Below, piece by piece: positions 60,397-64,000 of a stretch of DNA of 64,000 bases. Position 1 is the first letter of the stretch, and every line of letters begins with the position of its first letter. The notes below the pieces were generated by a model. The model was not told where the DNA came from. It searched no databases and worked only from the letters and a program-made list of their open reading frames with translations. This stretch comes from Halomonas aestuarii (lineage in GTDB: Bacteria > Pseudomonadota > Gammaproteobacteria > Pseudomonadales > Halomonadaceae): assembly GCF_001886615.1 (NCBI RefSeq), contig NZ_CP018139.1:1550001-1614000 (forward strand), given 5' to 3'. Position numbers and translations under genes: made by a program.

Positions 60397-61857
60397 TCAC
60401 CCATGCCGGATGGCCAGGGTCTTCAGCCGAGTGTAGCTACGCAGACCCTCGAAGCCTTTCTCGCGGCCGTGGCCGGAGCGCCCCACGCCACCGAAGGGAA
60501 GCTCGATGCCGCCGGCAGCCCCGTAGTTGTTGACGAACACCTGGCCGCTGCGGATGCCCTTGGCGAGTCGCAGCTGACGCCCGCCGTCCCGGGTCCAGAT
60601 GCCCGCGCATAGCCCGAAGTCCGTGGCATTGGCCAGGGCCAGGGCCTCCGCCTCGTCCTCGAAGCACTGTACCGCCAGTACCGGCCCGAACAGCTCTTCC
60701 CTGACCACCTCGTGACCGGCAGGGATCTCGGTCAGGATCTGCGGCACCACGAAGTGGCCCCCGGCGGGCGCACTTTCGGCCAGCTGCCCCCGGGCCAGCA
60801 CCCGGACGCCATCGGCCCGGGCGGCCTCGAGTCTCGCCTCGAGACCGGCCTTCTGTCGGGCATTGATCAGCGGGCCACAGTCGGCATCGGCCTCGCCAGC
60901 ATCGCAGCGCAGCGACGAGAAGCGCTCGGCGAGGCGCGCCAGCAGGGGCTCGGCGACCTCACGCTGGACCAGCAGGCGACTGCCGGCCGAGCAGGTCTGG
61001 CCGGCATTCTGGATGATGCCCCGCACCACCGCTTCCAGCGCCGCCTCGAGATCGGCATCGGTGAAGATGATCTGTGGCGACTTGCCCCCCAGTTCCATGG
61101 TGACGGGCACGTGATGCACGGCCGCGGCCTGGGCCACCAGGGTGCCGGTTGCCGGGGAACCGGTGAAGGAAAGATGGTCGATGGCCGAGTGCGCGGACAG
61201 CGCGGCACCGGCCTCGCTGCCCAGGCCTGGCACGACATTGAGCACTCCCTCTGGCAGGCCCGCCTGCGTCGCCAGCTCGGCCAGGCGCAGCACGCTGAGG
61301 CAGGCCTCCTCCGCCGGCTTGAGCACCACGGTGTTCCCCGCCGCCAGGGCCGCGGCGACACAGCGACCGAAGATCTGGGCGGGATAGTTCCAGGGAATGA
61401 TCTGGGCGCAGACCCCGTAGGGTTCGCGCCAGGTCATCACCGCGAAGTCGTTCTCGAAGGGAATCGTCTCGCCATGCAGCTTGTCGGCGGCCCCGCCATA
61501 GAAACGGAAGTAGCGGGCACAGGCGGTGATGTCACCACGGGCCTGGGTCATGGGCTTGCCGGTATCGGCACATTCCAGAGCGGCCAGGCGCTCGTGATCG
61601 GCCTCGATGGTGGCGGCGAAGGCCAGCAGCCACTCGCTGCGACGACGTGCGTTCCAGTCCGACCAGTTACCCAGACGACCGGCAAAGGCATCGCCGGCCG
61701 CCTTGACGGCCTCATCGATCTCCTCTGCCTGGCCCCGCGCGATGCGCGTGATGACCTTGCCCCGCGCAGGCGACTCGACCGCCAGGGACTCGCGGGTGGC
61801 GACCCATTCACCGCCGATCAGGGCCTGGTGTCGGGGCATCTCGGGTAATGCAGGCAT
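60397..61857 (-). CDS. NAD(P)-dependent aldehyde dehydrogenase
   Basis: Product of 486 residues. Catalytic Cys in QNAGQTCSAGSRLL, general base Glu in VTMELGGKSP, and the GFGRSG-like end EKGFEGLRSYTR. It oxidises an aldehyde to acid; substrate unknown. It lies between the TRAP permease and the hydroxyacid dehydrogenase on one strand. Confidence 0.92.
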   Translation of the reverse strand: MPALPEMPRHQALIGGEWVATRESLAVESPARGKVITRIARGQAEEIDEAVKAAGDAFAGRLGNWSDWNARRRSEWLLAFAATIEADHERLAALECADTGKPMTQARGDITACARYFRFYGGAADKLHGETIPFENDFAVMTWREPYGVCAQIIPWNYPAQIFGRCVAAALAAGNTVVLKPAEEACLSVLRLAELATQAGLPEGVLNVVPGLGSEAGAALSAHSAIDHLSFTGSPATGTLVAQAAAVHHVPVTMELGGKSPQIIFTDADLEAALEAVVRGIIQNAGQTCSAGSRLLVQREVAEPLLARLAERFSSLRCDAGEADADCGPLINARQKAGLEARLEAARADGVRVLARGQLAESAPAGGHFVVPQILTEIPAGHEVVREELFGPVLAVQCFEDEAEALALANATDFGLCAGIWTRDGGRQLRLAKGIRSGQVFVNNYGAAGGIELPFGGVGRSGHGREKGFEGLRSYTRLKTLAIRHG

Positions 61858-61902
61858 CGGGTGGCCTCCGTGTCATGGTTGTCGTCACAGTCGTCGTTGT
61901 CA

Positions 61903-63177
61903 TCAATAGAGCAGGTCGACCAGCCCCAGCGAGATCCAGGGCAGATAGGTGATGGCGATGAGGCAGGCCAGCACCACCAGCACGAACCTCATCAGCCAGG
62001 GCAGCAGCTGGTCGACGGACAGCTTGGCCACCGCGCAGGCCGCGAAGAGGTTGACGCCGAGTGGCGGCGTGAACATGCCGAGCGCCAGGTTCACCACGAC
62101 GATCAGGCCGAAGTGCACCGGGTCGATGCCGTACTGGATGGCGATGGGCGTGAAGATCGGTGCCAGCACCAGGATCGCGGCGGAGGTCTCGATGAACATC
62201 CCGACCACCAGCAGCATGACGTTCACCGCCAGCAGGAAGGCGATGGGGCTGTCGAAGACCTGGGTCACCCAGGCCGCGACCTCGCCCGGCAGACCCGAGC
62301 GGCTGATCAGGAAGCTGAACAGCGCCGCGGCCGCGATGATCAGCATCACCGCCGTCGTCGAGATCACGCTTTCCTTGAAGATCGGGAACAGCTCGGACAG
62401 GGGGAGCTCACGGTAGATCAGCCCCCCGACGACCAGGGCATAGACCACCGCCACGGCCGAAGCCTCGGTGGGGGTGAAGACACCGCCGTAGATGCCGCCG
62501 ATCACCACCACCGGCATCAGCAGGGCGGCCCAGGCCCGCTTGAAGGCAGTGGGGAAGTCGTGACGATCCTCCCGATCACGCAATCCGTAGCCGCGAACCT
62601 TGCAGAACAGGTAGAGGAACAGCAGCAGGGCACCGCCGATCAGCAGGCCCGGGCCGATACCGGCGATGAACAGCTTGCCGATCGAGGTATCGGTGCTCAC
62701 CCCGTAGAGGATCAGCGGGATGGAGGGCGGGATCAGCACCCCCAGCTCCGCGGAGGAGGCCTGGATGGAGGCCGCCAGCGGGCGCGGGTAATCGTGCTTG
62801 ACCATGGCGGGAATCAGGATCGAGCCGATGGCGAAGGTGGTCGCCACACTGGAGCCTGAGACCGCGGCGAACATCATGCAGGTCAGCACGCAGGTCATGG
62901 CCAGCCCGCCCTGGAGGCCGCCGACCAGGGACTTGGCGAGGTCCACCAGGCGACGGGAGATGCCGCCCGCGGCCATCAGGTTGCCCGCCAGGATGAAGAA
63001 CGGGATCGCCATGAGGGGAAAATTGTCGATGCCCACGAACATCTGCTGGGGCACCAGCAGCAGGGGCAGCGGCGTGAAGAACTCGATGCCGATGATCGAG
63101 GCCAGCACGATCGAGACGGCAATGGGCACCCCGAGGCTGAACAGGATGATCAGCGAGAGGCCGATGGCGGCATTCAT
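61903..63177 (-). CDS. TRAP transporter large permease subunit
   Basis: Product of 424 residues with about twelve hydrophobic helices and the DctM family features AVSGSSVATTFAIGSILIPAM, GVLIPPSIPLILYG and PTEASAVAVVYALVVG. It drives sodium-coupled uptake of an organic acid with the small subunit and the binding protein. It overlaps the small subunit by four bases. Confidence 0.94.
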   Translation of the reverse strand: MNAAIGLSLIILFSLGVPIAVSIVLASIIGIEFFTPLPLLLVPQQMFVGIDNFPLMAIPFFILAGNLMAAGGISRRLVDLAKSLVGGLQGGLAMTCVLTCMMFAAVSGSSVATTFAIGSILIPAMVKHDYPRPLAASIQASSAELGVLIPPSIPLILYGVSTDTSIGKLFIAGIGPGLLIGGALLLFLYLFCKVRGYGLRDREDRHDFPTAFKRAWAALLMPVVVIGGIYGGVFTPTEASAVAVVYALVVGGLIYRELPLSELFPIFKESVISTTAVMLIIAAAALFSFLISRSGLPGEVAAWVTQVFDSPIAFLLAVNVMLLVVGMFIETSAAILVLAPIFTPIAIQYGIDPVHFGLIVVVNLALGMFTPPLGVNLFAACAVAKLSVDQLLPWLMRFVLVVLACLIAITYLPWISLGLVDLLY

Positions 63178-63776
63178 GGGTGTTCACTCCTGTCATGGGG
63201 GTTGCCGGGGGCAGCGGCACCGTCCGGGTCGTTGCCGGCCACCGCCGGCGAGCCAGGAAGCGACTCTTCCACGTCGGGCCCGATGATTTCCTGGCCGGCG
63301 GCCTGGGCGAGCAGGCGCGCCACCACTGCAATCAACGCGAAACTGGCGCCCACCGGCATGGCGGCATAGGCCCAGGCGATGGAGACCTCGAGACCGGAGA
63401 GCATCTGTGACTGGACGCGCAGCGTCATGGCGGTGCCGAAGTAGATCAGCACGAACAGCACCAATGTGCAGCACGCGGCGATGAGCCCTTCCAGCCAGAT
63501 CAGGCGACGGCCCGGTACCAGCTTGTAGATGACCTCCACGGACATCATGAAGCCGCCCCGGAAGCCTGCCGCGGCCCCGAGGAAGACACACCAGATCATG
63601 GCAGAGCGGGAAATGACCTCCGACCAGGTCGAAGGGGCATCGAAGACGAATCGCGTCATCACCTGGTAGAAGCCCAGGGTGACCGAAACGATCAGCATGA
63701 GAATGGCGCCGAGCAGGGCCAGACGCGTGGTCTGGCGCTCGACGCTGAGAAAGAGTTGCAGCATCGTGGCCACCAT
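63174..63776 (-). CDS. TRAP transporter small permease subunit
   Basis: Product of 200 residues from ATG 63776; an in-frame ATG at 63764 (MLQLFL) is an alternative start. Four helices with the DctQ-like TWSEVISRSAMIWCVFLGAA. The tail after about residue 165 is long, polar and rich in Gly, Asp and Pro. It pairs with the large permease. Confidence 0.88.
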   Translation of the reverse strand: MVATMLQLFLSVERQTTRLALLGAILMLIVSVTLGFYQVMTRFVFDAPSTWSEVISRSAMIWCVFLGAAAGFRGGFMMSVEVIYKLVPGRRLIWLEGLIAACCTLVLFVLIYFGTAMTLRVQSQMLSGLEVSIAWAYAAMPVGASFALIAVVARLLAQAAGQEIIGPDVEESLPGSPAVAGNDPDGAAAPGNPHDRSEHP

Positions 63777-63789
63777 CTAAGAAACGGGA

Positions 63790-63817
63790 CCCCGGCACCC
63801 GGACGGGGGTGCCGGGG
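63790..63817 (-). terminator. Hairpin between the TRAP binding protein and small permease genes
   Basis: Eleven-base arms CCCCGGCACCC/GGGTGCCGGGG with a six-base loop, again directly after a solute-binding-protein gene; it probably keeps binding-protein mRNA in excess. Confidence 0.65.
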
Positions 63818-63832
63818 CGTCGATTCAGCGGA

Positions 63833-64000
63833 TCAGCAATCGCTGCCCCGCACACGGTCGAGCATCTCGCTGCCGTACTGGTCGGTATAGATCTGGTAGG
63901 CGGGCTTGACGGCCTCCTGGAACGGGCCCTTGTCGATGTCCGTGTTCACGGTCATGCCCTTCTCACGCAGCAGCTCCACACCATCACGCTCGAGACGCGA
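63833..64000 (-). CDS. TRAP transporter substrate-binding protein, C-terminal part (cut by window end)
   Basis: The last 55 residues are visible in frame (…LREKGMTVNTDIDKGPFQE… then …YGSEMLDRVRGSDC). The pattern KGM-x-V-x-x-D-K-x-x-F-x-E-A-V is typical of the C-terminus of DctP-type periplasmic binding proteins. It lies just upstream of the TRAP permeases on the same strand. The start lies beyond base 64000. Confidence 0.8.
   Translation of the reverse strand, partial: SRLERDGVELLREKGMTVNTDIDKGPFQEAVKPAYQIYTDQYGSEMLDRVRGSDC

Overview
The window is a high-GC, tightly packed stretch of bacterial chromosome. Its protein families suggest a halophilic gammaproteobacterium, most likely Halomonadaceae; this is inferred from gene content and style, as no rRNA or tRNA gene is present to confirm it. 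Most of the window (about 2.2-50 kb) is an anaerobic-respiration island that encodes reduction of nitrite to N2 (NirS, NorCB, NosZ) together with the supporting functions a denitrifier needs without oxygen.

Layout. 0-2.2 kb: the 3' end of a cyanophycin-synthetase-type Mur ligase overlapping iadA (beta-aspartyl dipeptidase). 2.2-7.4 kb: norC-norB-norQ-norD plus a small membrane protein (minus strand). 7.6-11.8 kb: an aapJQMP amino-acid ABC transporter whose gene boundaries carry strong hairpins. 12-14 kb: a CMD-family protein, a SirB-type membrane protein and nnrS copy 1. 14.1-21.6 kb: nirS-D-L-G-H-J-E-N (cd1 nitrite reductase and heme d1 synthesis). 21.9-24.8 kb, divergent: nirC, nirF and a flavohaemoglobin (hmp). 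24.8-29.4 kb: a single-domain globin, ubiU-ubiV (oxygen-independent ubiquinone hydroxylation), a membrane-anchored AraC regulator and a DUF6448-like exported protein. 29.5-34.6 kb: ubiT-nrdJa-nrdJb (class II ribonucleotide reductase) and hemN. 34.7-36.5 kb: nnrS copy 2 divergent from nsrR. 36.5-40.9 kb: a histidine kinase/response regulator pair divergent from a methionine-rich acidic secreted peptide, a cytochrome b and a YedY/sulfite-oxidase-type molybdoenzyme. 41-49.2 kb: cytochrome c, nosR-Z-D-F-Y-L. 49.3-53.2 kb: two uncharacterised small proteins, ahpC/ahpF and a 130-residue orphan. 53.4-58.4 kb: a sigma-54 activator divergent from an NTF2-flavin monooxygenase and an SDR, with a near-consensus -24/-12 promoter. 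58.5-64 kb: a minus-strand catabolic operon (TRAP transporter, aldehyde dehydrogenase, hydroxyacid dehydrogenase, EamA permease).

Regulation is the most informative part. Eight FNR/ANR/DNR-type boxes (TTGAC-N4-GTCAA-like) stand before norC, nnrS copy 1, nirS, nirC, ubiU/globin, ubiT, hemN and the nos-proximal cytochrome c. Four 23-27 bp NsrR-like operators stand before norC, nirS, hmp and in the nnrS copy 2/nsrR divergent region. At norC and nirS the two site types sit about 49-50 bp centre to centre, which suggests one promoter logic: anaerobic or NO activation upstream plus NsrR relief at the start site.

The least conventional cluster is the methionine-rich peptide/cytochrome b/molybdoenzyme/two-component set at 36.5-40.9 kb, read here as a candidate periplasmic oxidant-scavenging (methionine sulfoxide cycling) system. 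No insertion sequence, prophage, CRISPR array or RNA gene was recognised.
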